Below, in pieces: positions 50,671 to 59,623 of a DNA stretch of 64,000 bases. The DNA lies in NCBI GenBank assembly GCA_035296325.1, contig DATHBD010000016.1, positions 1 to 64,000 on the forward strand. Direction: 5' to 3'. A program made the position numbers and the translations under genes. Origin of the DNA: DATHBD01 sp035296325 (GTDB lineage Bacteria > Actinomycetota > Actinomycetes > Mycobacteriales > Micromonosporaceae). Within the stretch, counting starts at the first letter, position 1. Every line of letters starts with the position of its first letter. Below the pieces are notes generated by a model, which ran no database searches, was not told the origin of the DNA, and worked only from the letters and a program-made list of their open reading frames with translations.

Positions 50671-52392
50671 TCAGGTCGGTATCCGCCACATGAGGCTGGT
50701 GCCCCCGCCGGGCCGGTCGGCGACCGTGAAGCTGCCGCCGAACTCTTCGGCGCGGTGGCGCAGGTTGGCCAGACCGTTACCGCCACCGGTCTGCGTGCCC
50801 AGCCCCCGGCCGTCGTCGGTCACCACGACGGTGAGCTCGCTGCCACTGACGGCTACCGCGACCGAGACAGTGCGGGCATGTGCGTGCCGGGCGACGTTGG
50901 ACAGCGCCTCGCGCAGCACCGCCAGCAGCGAGGGTCGCACGGCGTCCGGCACCGCCGAATCGATGGGACCGTCCGTGCGCAGCTCAGGGCGGAAACCCAG
51001 CGATGATCGGGCCTCTTCGACGACACTCCGGACATCACCGCGTAGGCTGCCCGCGGCCGGGCTGCGCAGCTCGAAGATCGCCCCGCGGATGTCGCGGATC
51101 GTGGTGTCGAGGTCGTCGATCACCCTGTCGACCCGCTGCCGCACCTCCGGCTTGGCCGACAGGCCGGACGCCATCTGCAGCTGCATCCCGGCGGCGAACA
51201 ACCGCTGGATAACCACATCGTGCAGGTCCCGGGCAATACGTTCACGATCGCCGAGCACGGCGAACATCTCCCGCTCGTCCTGGGCGCGGGCCCGCTCCAG
51301 CGCGAGTGCCGCCTGACCCGCGAACGCCTCGATCAGGGCGACATCAGGCCCCTCTGCGTATCCGGCGTGACCACGCTCGTACGCCACCACGAGCGCGCCC
51401 AGCACCTGCCCACCGGCCGACAGGGGGACCAGCATCGCTGCGCCGGTCGTCAGTGGCACCGCCCAGGTCGCCACGTCGCCGAGGTCGCCGACGACGGTCA
51501 CATGCCGCTCGTCGAGCACACCGCCCAGCTCCGTACCGTCCAGCGGCACGACAGTGCCGACCAGTGCGGGATCGATGCCGGCGCCCACCTCAACGATCAG
51601 CGACTTCTCCACCGCATGATGCAGGAGCACCATCGCCAGGTGGGCCTCGGCAACCTCACGGGCCCGGTCAGCCACCAGCTGCAGTGCCTCGGTTCGGCGC
51701 ACCTCGCCGAGCAGTACCGCCGTGATCTCGGCAGCGGCCTCCAGCCACCGCTGCCGGCGACGGGTCTGGGCGTAGAGGCGGGCGTTGTCGATGGCGGCGC
51801 CGGCCGCGACCGAGAGGGCCACCATCAGTTCCTCGTCATCGTCGGTGAACTGCTCACCACCGCGCTTCTCCGCCAGGTACAGGTTGCCGAAGACCTGGTC
51901 ATGAATGCGCACCGGCACCCCGAGAAAGCTGTGCATGGGCGGATGGTGCGGCGGGAACCCGTACGCCCGCGGATGCTTGGTGATGTCCTCCAGGCGGATC
52001 GGCCGCGGCTCCTCGATCAACAACCCGAGCACGCCGTGACCTCTCGGCAGGTCACCGATGGCCGCGTGCTGCTCGGCCGTGAGCCCGGAGGTGATGAACT
52101 CGACCAGCATCCGGTCCGGGCCGATCACCCCGAGGGCACCGAACCGCGCCCCGGCCAGCCGGCACGCCGCCTCGACGATCCGCTGCAACGTACTCCGAAG
52201 ATCCAGATCCGACCCGATCGCCACGACGGCGTCCAGCAACGCCCGCAACCGCTCCCGGCTCGTCACCACCTCGCCGACGCGCGCCAGCAGCTCCTGGAGC
52301 AACGCGTCGAGGTCGACCCGCGACAGTGCCGGCAGCGGGAGCGCCGGCACCCAGTCCTGCGGACCGTCGGCCCGGGAGGTGTCAGCGGCCAT
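50671..52392 (-). CDS. DevS/DosS-like GAF histidine kinase, candidate haem sensor
   Basis: 573 residues. Two GAF domains (about 63-205 and 225-365), HisKA_3 with phospho-acceptor in ARDLHDVVIQRL (His about 391), HATPase with NVARHAHA and DDGRGLG. GAF-1 carries GFPPHHPPMHSFLGVPV: the His at about 150 aligns with the haem ligand His149 of M. tuberculosis DevS as I recall it, and Tyr about 172 in FGNLYLAEK with its Tyr171. So oxygen, NO or CO sensing is likely. No response regulator in the window. ATG 52392 chosen; divergent from the Acg nitroreductase. Confidence 0.88.
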   Translation of the reverse strand: MAADTSRADGPQDWVPALPLPALSRVDLDALLQELLARVGEVVTSRERLRALLDAVVAIGSDLDLRSTLQRIVEAACRLAGARFGALGVIGPDRMLVEFITSGLTAEQHAAIGDLPRGHGVLGLLIEEPRPIRLEDITKHPRAYGFPPHHPPMHSFLGVPVRIHDQVFGNLYLAEKRGGEQFTDDDEELMVALSVAAGAAIDNARLYAQTRRRQRWLEAAAEITAVLLGEVRRTEALQLVADRAREVAEAHLAMVLLHHAVEKSLIVEVGAGIDPALVGTVVPLDGTELGGVLDERHVTVVGDLGDVATWAVPLTTGAAMLVPLSAGGQVLGALVVAYERGHAGYAEGPDVALIEAFAGQAALALERARAQDEREMFAVLGDRERIARDLHDVVIQRLFAAGMQLQMASGLSAKPEVRQRVDRVIDDLDTTIRDIRGAIFELRSPAAGSLRGDVRSVVEEARSSLGFRPELRTDGPIDSAVPDAVRPSLLAVLREALSNVARHAHARTVSVAVAVSGSELTVVVTDDGRGLGTQTGGGNGLANLRHRAEEFGGSFTVADRPGGGTSLMWRIPT

Positions 52393-52464
52393 GCCACCAA
52401 CCCTAGTTGTCGACGGGTCGCTCCGCGGAGCCGCCGTTGGACCGAGCCGCGTACCTGTCAAGCC

Positions 52465-52482
52465 GGGTCCAATGGCCCTGAC
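52465..52482. promoter_or_regulatory. Candidate DevR/DosR-type box
   Basis: GGGTCCAATGGCCCTGAC resembles the GGGnC-yn-nGGCCC-type boxes of DevR-like regulators. It lies 63 bases before the nitroreductase ATG and 72 bases before the kinase start, in the 153-base divergent region. Imperfect; by eye only. Confidence 0.4.
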
Positions 52483-52545
52483 CCTCCGCACCGGTGTCGG
52501 TCAGAGTTGACACAGCGTTACCGACACCAACCCGCGGGAGGGGCC

Positions 52546-53475
52546 ATGGCCGCGATCCAGTTCATCGACCGAAGCACCGCAGCCACGCTCGGCCCGCCGG
52601 CCCGGGCACTGGCTCGGGCCGCGATGGCCGCACTCAGCGCCCCGTCGATCTTCAACAGCCAGCCATGGCGCTGGCGGATCGGGACCGACTCCGCGCAGCT
52701 GCGCGCCGACCGCAGTCGCCAGGACACCACGGTCGACCCGGACGGTCGGCTGCTGACCATCAGCTGCGGCACCGCCCTGCACCACGCCCGCACCGCACTT
52801 GCGGCGTCCAGCGCGGTGCCCGACGTGACGTACCTCCCGGACCCGGATGATCCCGATCTGTTGGCCAGCGTGCGGCTGGCCGACTGGACCCGGCCGACCC
52901 CCGAAGCGCTTCGGCTGTACCGGGCGATGTCCATGCGCCACACCGACCGGCGCCCATTCGCCGACCGGCCCGCACCCGCGATCGAGCTGGAACTCCTGCG
53001 CGCCGCCGCGTCGACCTACCACACGCAGATGTACATGATCAGAAGGACCAACCTGGCCGCCCTGACCGTCGCGCCGCCGGGGCAGAGTGACGTTGCCGGT
53101 ACGCGTGCGAACCGGTCCACGATGCTCGATCGCTTACTGGCCGGTGACCGCTACGCCCGGTACGGCCTGCTCTACACCGACGGTGACGACGCCCGGAACT
53201 GGCTCGCGGCAGGGGAAGCGCTATCGTCCGTGCTGCTCACCGCCACCGCCCACGGCCTGGCGACCTCACCCCTGAGCGACATGATCGAAGAGCCGACCGC
53301 GCGGAACCTCCTGCGCGACCTGCTCGCGGACGCGGGCTATCCCGCGATTGTGGTCCGCATCGGCATACCGGTCACGCCGAATGCCACCGGCGCTGCGACC
53401 GCACGCCGACCCGCCACCGGCGTCGTTGAACTGGTCGCAGAGCCCATCACCACGCCGGCGTCGAGCGTCTCGTGA
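52546..53475 (+). CDS. Acg-family FMN-binding nitroreductase-like protein
   Basis: 309 residues, usual for the Acg group. APSIFNSQPWRWRI near the N terminus is the FMN-phosphate region, RHTDRRPF is typical, and ATSPLSDMIEEPTAR with VVRIGIPV follows. In mycobacteria Acg belongs to the DosR regulon and seems to store FMN rather than reduce nitro compounds. GGGAGGGG precedes ATG 52546; the much longer upstream frame is antisense to the kinase gene. Confidence 0.86.
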   Translation: MAAIQFIDRSTAATLGPPARALARAAMAALSAPSIFNSQPWRWRIGTDSAQLRADRSRQDTTVDPDGRLLTISCGTALHHARTALAASSAVPDVTYLPDPDDPDLLASVRLADWTRPTPEALRLYRAMSMRHTDRRPFADRPAPAIELELLRAAASTYHTQMYMIRRTNLAALTVAPPGQSDVAGTRANRSTMLDRLLAGDRYARYGLLYTDGDDARNWLAAGEALSSVLLTATAHGLATSPLSDMIEEPTARNLLRDLLADAGYPAIVVRIGIPVTPNATGAATARRPATGVVELVAEPITTPASSVS

Positions 53476-53508
53476 CCTGACACCTGGCGCTTCCGGCTGA
53501 CCGGCGAC

Positions 53509-54081
53509 TCAACGGTCCAGCGTCTCTGTGATGAGGGCGGCGATGTCGTCGAGGGCCACGACGTGGTCGACGGCGTGGTCGCGGCCGATAGCGGCTTCGG
53601 GCATGGCGGCCTCCGTAGAGGTGGCGGTGCTGGAGGCGATGACGGTACCGCCGAGGCGGTGCACGGCGCTGGCGCCGGTGGCCGCATCGTTGCCATGGCC
53701 GGTCAGGACGACGGCGATGAGTCGGGGGCCGGCGGCCACGGCGAGGGTGGTGAGCAGGAGGTCGGCGGATGGCCGGTAGGGCGGTAACGCGCCGGACGGG
53801 ATCAGCACCAGCGTGGCGTCCGGGCCGAGGATGGTGTGCTGTCCTGGTGGGGCAACGAACACCCGGCCCGTGGTGAGCCGGTCCCCGTCGGCAACGAACG
53901 CGACCGGCAGTGCGGTTTGGTGGTCCAGCAGTGTGGCGAGTTGGCTGGCCCGGTCGGGCTGCATGTGCTGCAGGACGATCACGGCGGCAGACAGGTCGGC
54001 TGGGAGCCGGGTCAGGACCCGGGTGAGCGCGCCGAGGCCGCCGCTGGAGCACACCAGCGCCACGATCGGGATGTCAGACAC
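53509..54081 (-). CDS. Stand-alone CheB methylesterase domain protein
   Basis: 190 residues covering only the CheB catalytic domain. The triad is seen: Ser in VCSSGGLGAL, His in VLQHMQPD, Asp in TGHGNDAATGA. No receiver domain and no CheR or receptor genes nearby, so chemotaxis is unlikely; such single domains often act with hybrid kinases or on unknown esters. GTG 54081 start. Convergent with the nitroreductase gene. Confidence 0.85.
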   Translation of the reverse strand: MSDIPIVALVCSSGGLGALTRVLTRLPADLSAAVIVLQHMQPDRASQLATLLDHQTALPVAFVADGDRLTTGRVFVAPPGQHTILGPDATLVLIPSGALPPYRPSADLLLTTLAVAAGPRLIAVVLTGHGNDAATGASAVHRLGGTVIASSTATSTEAAMPEAAIGRDHAVDHVVALDDIAALITETLDR

Positions 54082-54581
54082 GTCAGCCCACCGGGCCGAT
54101 CGCTAGCCTGCGGAATGGGTGTGGTTCGGCGGTGACCATGCTGCGACCGTACCGAGTCGGAGCTACCACTCGGAACGCCTGACCCCGCGCCACGGCGGAC
54201 GAGTGTCGGGAGGCGCGATGCAGCGTCAACGAGATGGTCTCTGAGGACCTCCCTCCGAGAACCGGGAACGACCACCGAAGCGCCGTCGGCGCACCCCGAC
54301 TCGACGAGCTGCCCGCTGCCGCGGCCCTGCACCGCCGCCGAACGTGCGGCGCGGGAGTGTCGCCCACTCGTGCGTTGTAAGTACCCCCCGGCCCGCTCCG
54401 TCGGCCCGGCCGGTGTCAGGCTGTCGCCGCCGCGTCGGTCGGATTTCCGTCAGCCCAGCCGCAAACTTCACGCGGTGACCCGACAACCCCGCTGCCCGCC
54501 CGGTGCATCTACCACCACAGCAACACGGTCTGCCAGCCGGCGGCCACCATCGAAGCATCGAATCATGAGAGGAGCGTGGGC
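54082..54581. other. Intergenic region upstream of sigma factor
   Basis: No supportable gene. Both strands carry open frames rich in Arg, Ser and Pro that look random. It must hold the promoters of the CheB-like gene and the sigma factor; none could be named. Confidence 0.35.
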
Positions 54582-55202
54582 GTGGCAGTCGTCGGATCCC
54601 GTGTGGCCGATCCGGACCCACCCGGCCTCCCCCATCCCGGACCCATCGGATCGGTCGGCGGCGACCTGGCCGACGAGTTCGACGCCTTCGTCCGGGCCCG
54701 GACGACGTCGCTGCTGCGGTCGGCGTTTCTGCTGACGGGGGACAAGCATCTGGCGGAGGATCTCGTCCAGAACGCATTGATCCGCACCCACCGTTCGTGG
54801 CGGAACCTGCACCGGACGGGCAACGCCGAGGCCTACACGCGGAAGGTCATGTACCACCTGCAGGTGGCCTGGTGGCGGCGCGGCCGGGTGGCGGAGTCGT
54901 CGCTCGCTGAGATCCAGGGGCGGCTCGGGGACGCCGGCGCGACGGGCCGGCCGGACCCGGCGGATCACGCGTCGACCAGTGCCGTACGCCTGACGCTGCA
55001 GGCCGCGTTGCTGCGCCTGACCAACAGCCAGCGAGCGGTGCTGGTGCTGCGCTTCTTTGAGGACCGCAGCGAAGCAGATACCGCAGAAATACTGCAGGTT
55101 TCGGTCGGAACCGTGAAAAGCCAGACGGCCAAGGCACTGGCCCGGCTGCGGACAATCGCGCCGGAGTTGGACGAGTTCTACTTCTCGGGAGTGACCCGAT
55201 GA
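54582..55202 (+). CDS. SigE-family ECF RNA polymerase sigma factor
   Basis: 206 residues. Region 2 (EFDAFVRARTTSLLRSAFLL, AEDLVQNALIRTHRSW) and region 4 (LRLTNSQRAVLVLRFFEDRS, TAEILQVSVGTVKSQTAKAL) are clear and of the actinobacterial SigE-family type, which has Val-Gln-Asn/Asp at the core. GTG 54582 lies 7 bases after AGGAG; GTG 54576 is also in frame. It overlaps the next gene by 4 bases, so the two are coupled. Confidence 0.9.
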   Translation: MAVVGSRVADPDPPGLPHPGPIGSVGGDLADEFDAFVRARTTSLLRSAFLLTGDKHLAEDLVQNALIRTHRSWRNLHRTGNAEAYTRKVMYHLQVAWWRRGRVAESSLAEIQGRLGDAGATGRPDPADHASTSAVRLTLQAALLRLTNSQRAVLVLRFFEDRSEADTAEILQVSVGTVKSQTAKALARLRTIAPELDEFYFSGVTR

Positions 55203-56422
55203 ACGGCTTTGACGCGCAGCGATTCCAGGACGATCTCGCCGAGATCGCCGACATTTCCACGGGGGTTGAAATGCACGATCGTGTTCTTGCCGGATCGCGG
55301 CGACTGGCCAGGCGCCGCGCCCTTACCTTCACCAGCCTGACCGCCGCCGCGGTCCTCGGAGTCGCCGGCACCGCCTTCGCACTGGTCCCCCACGACGGCG
55401 CCGGGATCAACCCCCCGGCCGACCCTCCCGGTGTCAGCGCATCCGAGTCACCCGAGCCGTCCCCCACGCCGGATGCCAGCGGCTCAGCTACACCAAGCGG
55501 TGGGCCGGCTGCCGCAACTTCTGCTCCGCCGAGCGCGACAACCACCCCGCCCAACGCGGCGCTCACCCTCGGGTCGTGGACGTCGGTCGCGAAGCCGTCG
55601 CTGCCCGGCACGCTGTACTACGTCCAGCGGGACAGCAAGCTGGTTATCGGCGTGCTGAGCGGTGGCAAACTCCGCAGCGCACCGCTGCGCGGCACGGTCG
55701 GCGAGATGGACTGCGCGCGGCAGTCCCTGGCGGTGTCACCGGATGGCGGGTCGATGGCCTGGGTGGAAGGCGACAACAGCAACGGCAACGGCGGTACGGC
55801 ACTCGTGATCGCATCACTCAACGGCGCAGGTCACAAGATTGTGGTCGAGGGCAACGTCGCGTGCACGGGCGGTACGGGGCCGAAGTGGATGCCGGACTCG
55901 CGGCGTCTGATCGTGCGGATCGATCGCGGCGTCTTCACCGTCGACACGGCCACCGGAGCCCGGACGCCGGCTCCCCCCGCGTGGGGTGGTTACCTGGCCT
56001 GGTCGGCCGACGGCCGGCACGTCGCGTACGGGGAGAGCGGCAAGATCGTGGTGGCTACGGCAGCCGGCAAAGTGGTGCAACGCGTGCCGTACGACATCGA
56101 TTTCACCGGTGGCTTCTCGGTGCAGACCGTGTCGACCGACGGCCGGTACGTCGGCGTCAGCCATGAGAACACCGACCCCGGCACTGTCCGGGGCGCCACC
56201 AGGGTCGTCGACATGACCACCGGCGTGGACATCGATCTGCGCCGGGTGGCGCCGGCCGGCGGTTCGCTCGGCGATGTGCTGCTGCTCCCCGAGGGCCGGC
56301 GGCTCATCTCGACGGTGCGCGCCGACGGCGCCAAGGACGTCGCGCTCGATGATCCGAGCGGTCACCAGATCGCGTCGGTCTCCGTACCTGCGGACGCCGA
56401 GATCCTGGCCTACCGGCCATAG
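55199..56422 (+). CDS. Membrane-anchored TolB-like propeller protein, partner of the sigma factor
   Basis: 407 residues. Cytoplasmic N part of about 40 residues, one membrane helix at about 43-63, then a Pro/Ser/Thr linker (about 70-120), then beta-propeller-like repeats (LAVSPDGGSMAWVEG, PKWMPDSRRLIVRI, LAWSADGRHVAYGES). The layout is that of proteins coded after SigE-family sigma genes, which may act as anti-sigma or signal receivers. ATGA overlap with the sigma gene. Confidence 0.8.
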   Translation: MNGFDAQRFQDDLAEIADISTGVEMHDRVLAGSRRLARRRALTFTSLTAAAVLGVAGTAFALVPHDGAGINPPADPPGVSASESPEPSPTPDASGSATPSGGPAAATSAPPSATTTPPNAALTLGSWTSVAKPSLPGTLYYVQRDSKLVIGVLSGGKLRSAPLRGTVGEMDCARQSLAVSPDGGSMAWVEGDNSNGNGGTALVIASLNGAGHKIVVEGNVACTGGTGPKWMPDSRRLIVRIDRGVFTVDTATGARTPAPPAWGGYLAWSADGRHVAYGESGKIVVATAAGKVVQRVPYDIDFTGGFSVQTVSTDGRYVGVSHENTDPGTVRGATRVVDMTTGVDIDLRRVAPAGGSLGDVLLLPEGRRLISTVRADGAKDVALDDPSGHQIASVSVPADAEILAYRP

Positions 56423-56522
56423 CGCGGCAGCAACCCGGTCAAGTCGCGAACCGACAGTTCAGGGGAGGTGAGGCAGCGGTGCCACCCTCACTGGGCCGGG
56501 TACAACATCGAAGTCGACTGGC

Positions 56523-58262
56523 TCATCCGTTCGGCGGGATCTCCTTGAGGTTCAGCAGCGACAGACCGCCGACGATGTTCGGCGGCGGGGTTCCGACAGC
56601 GGTCGCCGCCGGCGCGGCCGCGTTGCCGGCGGGGAGCCGGAAGGGCGTGTTCCACTTCTGGCGTCGAAGGATGGACACCCTCTTGTTGAAGATGTCGTCT
56701 GTGTCATCGACCGTGCCGCATCCAGTCATGGTGAACTTCCAGTTGTAGGACGACTTCCAGTAGAACCTGAGCGTCGCCAACTGGGCATCCGGCTCGGTCA
56801 GGCAGCGACCAGCGGAGTCGACGATCCGATACATGGTGACCGGATCACCGGTGTTGCGGTAGACCGTGAACCGCTGCGTCGTCGTGTTGCCCGGATCGCA
56901 GAGTTCTTGACTGGGCAGGGTGGTGTCTACCGGTGCGGTCAGGCAGTACTTCGTCCCGTCCGGGTCCACTGTGACGATCGGTCCGACGGCGCCGACCGGC
57001 CCGTCGGCAGCCGCGGGCACGCGCCAGAGCTGGTTCCACCGGATGCTGGCGAGGTCAGGGTGTTGGACGCACTCCATTGCCCCGATGACAGCGCCGGACT
57101 TGTCCAGGCACCGTGACGGGAACGCGTGGTTGCGGACCTGGGTGAGCACGCACGGATACGCCGCCTCGGCGGTGCAGTCCACGGCCCGGCTGCCGGCCTG
57201 CCCCGGACCGACGAGGGAGTAGGTACCGAACGTCTGTTGGGTGTTGGGCAACTCGCTGCGGCAGTTGCCGTTGCCGGCGCTGCCGAGCACCAGGCGCGAC
57301 GACGTCTGGATGGTCTCGACGTTCAGACAGAGGCCGCTGAGCTGCCAGTCGTCGCCGCCCGGGCCGGTCGACGATGCCAGCTCGAAGTTGTAGTGGTTGT
57401 TGTGGTACCAGCGTTGTCGCGCTGGGATTGGAAACTCGCACGGCTGCATCGTGAGAGGGACCCCGGCGGCCGGACCGGGGCCGGCGTCCACGCACATCGG
57501 CGCACCAGCGAGGATCGACCCCACCGTGGCGATCGCCAGATTCTGCCGGTAGTACCAGTTCTGCTTGTACCCGTTGTCCTGGTAGTTCCCGAGGTCGCAG
57601 CGCTGGACCCGGACCGGCGTGTCTTTCAACGGCCGGCCGGAGCCGGCGTCCAGGCACCACTCGGGGTAACTGGTGAACGGCGGAGCCCAGGCCAGGATGG
57701 CCCGGGGATGGACATAGTCGTCATCCTCGGGCCCCCAGGTCGCGGCAGGGTCTGGCGTGGACGCGGTGACCCGCAGCGGGTAGTCGCCGCGCAGCGCCCG
57801 CCGCGACGGCCTGCCACTGGTGACCGTGCCGGTCGCGACCAGCCGAACGAATCGGGGGGACGTGGCGCCGGTCTGCGCCTCCCGGCAGTTCATCGCGGAC
57901 GCGTCGGGCCGGGACGGGTCGTCGCCGAAGTACGTGAGCTCCACCCGGTAGGTCGCGGCAGCCTCCGACCCGGCGGTACCGTCGAGCGGGCCGCAGGGTA
58001 GCTGACCCCGGTCACCCCGCCCGCTCGAGTCGTAGGCAGCCCGCACCGCTGCGACCGCCACCTCAAGGCCGGTCGTGGCAGCGTGCAGGGCGTGGCCGCG
58101 ACCGGCCGTATTGCGGGTGTCATTGACCTGGCTCAACACTGTCGGCAGGAGCGCCACGGTGAGCGCTCCGACGACCAGGGCGAACAGGAGTGCCAGCGGT
58201 AGCGACCCGGCGTCACCCCGCACCGGCCAACGATCGCCCACGCGCCGTGGCTGAGTCGACAT
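56523..58262 (-). CDS. Pseudopilin-like protein fused to ricin-type lectin region
   Basis: 579 residues. The N terminus DAGSLPLALLFALVVGALTV is like a class III signal followed by the pilin helix, though Glu5 is missing. Residues about 195-540 hold repeated CLDAGSG..., QNWYY, RQRWYHNN, CLDKSGAV, WNQLWRV, CLTAP, QRFTVYR units: the Q-x-W trefoil pattern of R-type lectins, with many Cys. As third gene of a pilV/W-like set it may be a minor tip pilin that binds sugar. ATG 58262 lies one base from the previous stop. Confidence 0.75.
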   Translation of the reverse strand: MSTQPRRVGDRWPVRGDAGSLPLALLFALVVGALTVALLPTVLSQVNDTRNTAGRGHALHAATTGLEVAVAAVRAAYDSSGRGDRGQLPCGPLDGTAGSEAAATYRVELTYFGDDPSRPDASAMNCREAQTGATSPRFVRLVATGTVTSGRPSRRALRGDYPLRVTASTPDPAATWGPEDDDYVHPRAILAWAPPFTSYPEWCLDAGSGRPLKDTPVRVQRCDLGNYQDNGYKQNWYYRQNLAIATVGSILAGAPMCVDAGPGPAAGVPLTMQPCEFPIPARQRWYHNNHYNFELASSTGPGGDDWQLSGLCLNVETIQTSSRLVLGSAGNGNCRSELPNTQQTFGTYSLVGPGQAGSRAVDCTAEAAYPCVLTQVRNHAFPSRCLDKSGAVIGAMECVQHPDLASIRWNQLWRVPAAADGPVGAVGPIVTVDPDGTKYCLTAPVDTTLPSQELCDPGNTTTQRFTVYRNTGDPVTMYRIVDSAGRCLTEPDAQLATLRFYWKSSYNWKFTMTGCGTVDDTDDIFNKRVSILRRQKWNTPFRLPAGNAAAPAATAVGTPPPNIVGGLSLLNLKEIPPNG

Positions 58263-58263
58263 C

Positions 58264-58935
58264 TCAGACGCCGGTCAGACAGTCGTCGAGGACCGCGCCG
58301 TGTGGTCCCCGGAGGCTGTTGGGCGCGAGGAACGTCTCGCGCAACTCCCGGCGGGTCGGTCGCGACGTATCGCCGGCCGTGACAGCCAGGCTGACGGTTG
58401 CTTCCTTCGGTGCGGCCGACGTGCCGGTCTCCCCGTCCCCGGCCGCCGCTGTGCTTCCACCGGTGACCGCAAATGGCGCCACAGCGACGCCGACGGCGCT
58501 GACCCCGAACGCCAGGACTGTCGCCGGACCAACACTGGCACCGGGTGGCCAGCGGTGGCGCAGGAGTCGATGGTCGACCAACGAAAGGGTGTGACACTGG
58601 GCGCCGTCGGCGGTGGACAGGTACAGCAGCGACGGGTACGCCGACCCGGTCGCCGGCACAGTCTGCACGCGCAGGTCGGCGGCGTACCGCAACTCGCCAT
58701 CGAGACGAAGGAAGGCCCGGCCGACCTGCGTCTGGGCGTCCGCGGCGGCGGTGATGTGCCGGTTTACCACGGTGAGCTGGACGAGGCTCCCGGCCGTGAT
58801 GATCATGGCAACTGACATGATCACCAAGACGACGACCGTCTCGATCAGGGTGACGCCGGCATCACCGTGCGCCGCCGTCGTGCGGCGGCCCGTATGTTCC
58901 GCCGGCACCGGTCGGGTTCGCTTCAAACCCGTCAT
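58264..58935 (-). CDS. PilW-like prepilin
   Basis: 223 residues. The prepilin cleavage motif DAG-VTLIETVVVLVI has Glu at position 5, followed by a long hydrophobic helix; the rest is a globular head with few recognisable parts. ATG 58935 overlaps the previous gene by 4 bases. Part of a minor-pilin set; pilus motor and peptidase genes are not in the window. Confidence 0.82.
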   Translation of the reverse strand: MTGLKRTRPVPAEHTGRRTTAAHGDAGVTLIETVVVLVIMSVAMIITAGSLVQLTVVNRHITAAADAQTQVGRAFLRLDGELRYAADLRVQTVPATGSAYPSLLYLSTADGAQCHTLSLVDHRLLRHRWPPGASVGPATVLAFGVSAVGVAVAPFAVTGGSTAAAGDGETGTSAAPKEATVSLAVTAGDTSRPTRRELRETFLAPNSLRGPHGAVLDDCLTGV

Positions 58936-59498
58936 GCCGGGAAGGCCGGGTCGACTACGGCGGCGCTGACCAGGGCGGCCGTATGCTCGGCCCGCTCCAC
59001 GCCGGCATCCGTCCACTCCACCGTCACCACAACCCGGGTCAGCTCGGCGATGCCGGGGCCGGCGTCCGCGGTCGTGCAGTCGCCGCCGGCCGGCGCCCTC
59101 CAACACCGGGTCACCGACCAACGCTGTCTGAACGAAATGCCGTTGACCTGGACCGTCAACGTCGGAGGAGGCGACGCCAGCAACGCTGCGCCGCCACGTG
59201 ACCGCGCTGTGTCCAGTGCACGGGAGACCATTTGAGCGGCGACCTGCCGGTCGGCCTGCTCCCGGGCGACCGCCATCGAGGTGATGTGCAACGTCGTGGC
59301 CGAGGTTGCGATCGTGGCAATCAGGCCAATGGCCACCACCATCTCAACGAGCGTGAACCCGCCGTCGGCGGGCGGGAACGGCGCAGTTCGACCGCCGCAC
59401 CCCGGACGAAGCGCCGCTGCGGCAGCCGGACGCGCCGTGCCGCACCCTATCGCCGACGGCCTGGGCCGGCCGGCGGCGTAGCTCCGCTTCCAGCTCAC
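58932..59498 (-). CDS. PilV-like prepilin
   Basis: 188 residues with start GTG 59498 (GGAGG 11 bases upstream); GTG 59582 would add 28. DGG-FTLVEMVVAIGLIATIA is a textbook type IV prepilin motif, cut after Gly, Glu at position 5. It is preceded by a long basic leader, unusual for prepilins. First gene of the pseudopilin operon, divergent from the DUF4395 gene. Confidence 0.8.
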   Translation of the reverse strand: MSWKRSYAAGRPRPSAIGCGTARPAAAAALRPGCGGRTAPFPPADGGFTLVEMVVAIGLIATIATSATTLHITSMAVAREQADRQVAAQMVSRALDTARSRGGAALLASPPPTLTVQVNGISFRQRWSVTRCWRAPAGGDCTTADAGPGIAELTRVVVTVEWTDAGVERAEHTAALVSAAVVDPAFPA

Positions 59499-59623
59499 CT
59501 GCCAATGATCCTCCCAGCCTCGCCGGATTACAGCCGAATCGCCGGAAGCACCGACGTGCCGGCCCGAGGCCCTCCCGGCCACGGTGATCAGCCGCGGACG
59601 GATGTCCTACGCTGCGAGTTGGC

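Noticed and set aside
51220..52545. N-terminal extension of the nitroreductase frame
   Set aside because: Antisense to the histidine kinase; family length fits the ATG at 52546.
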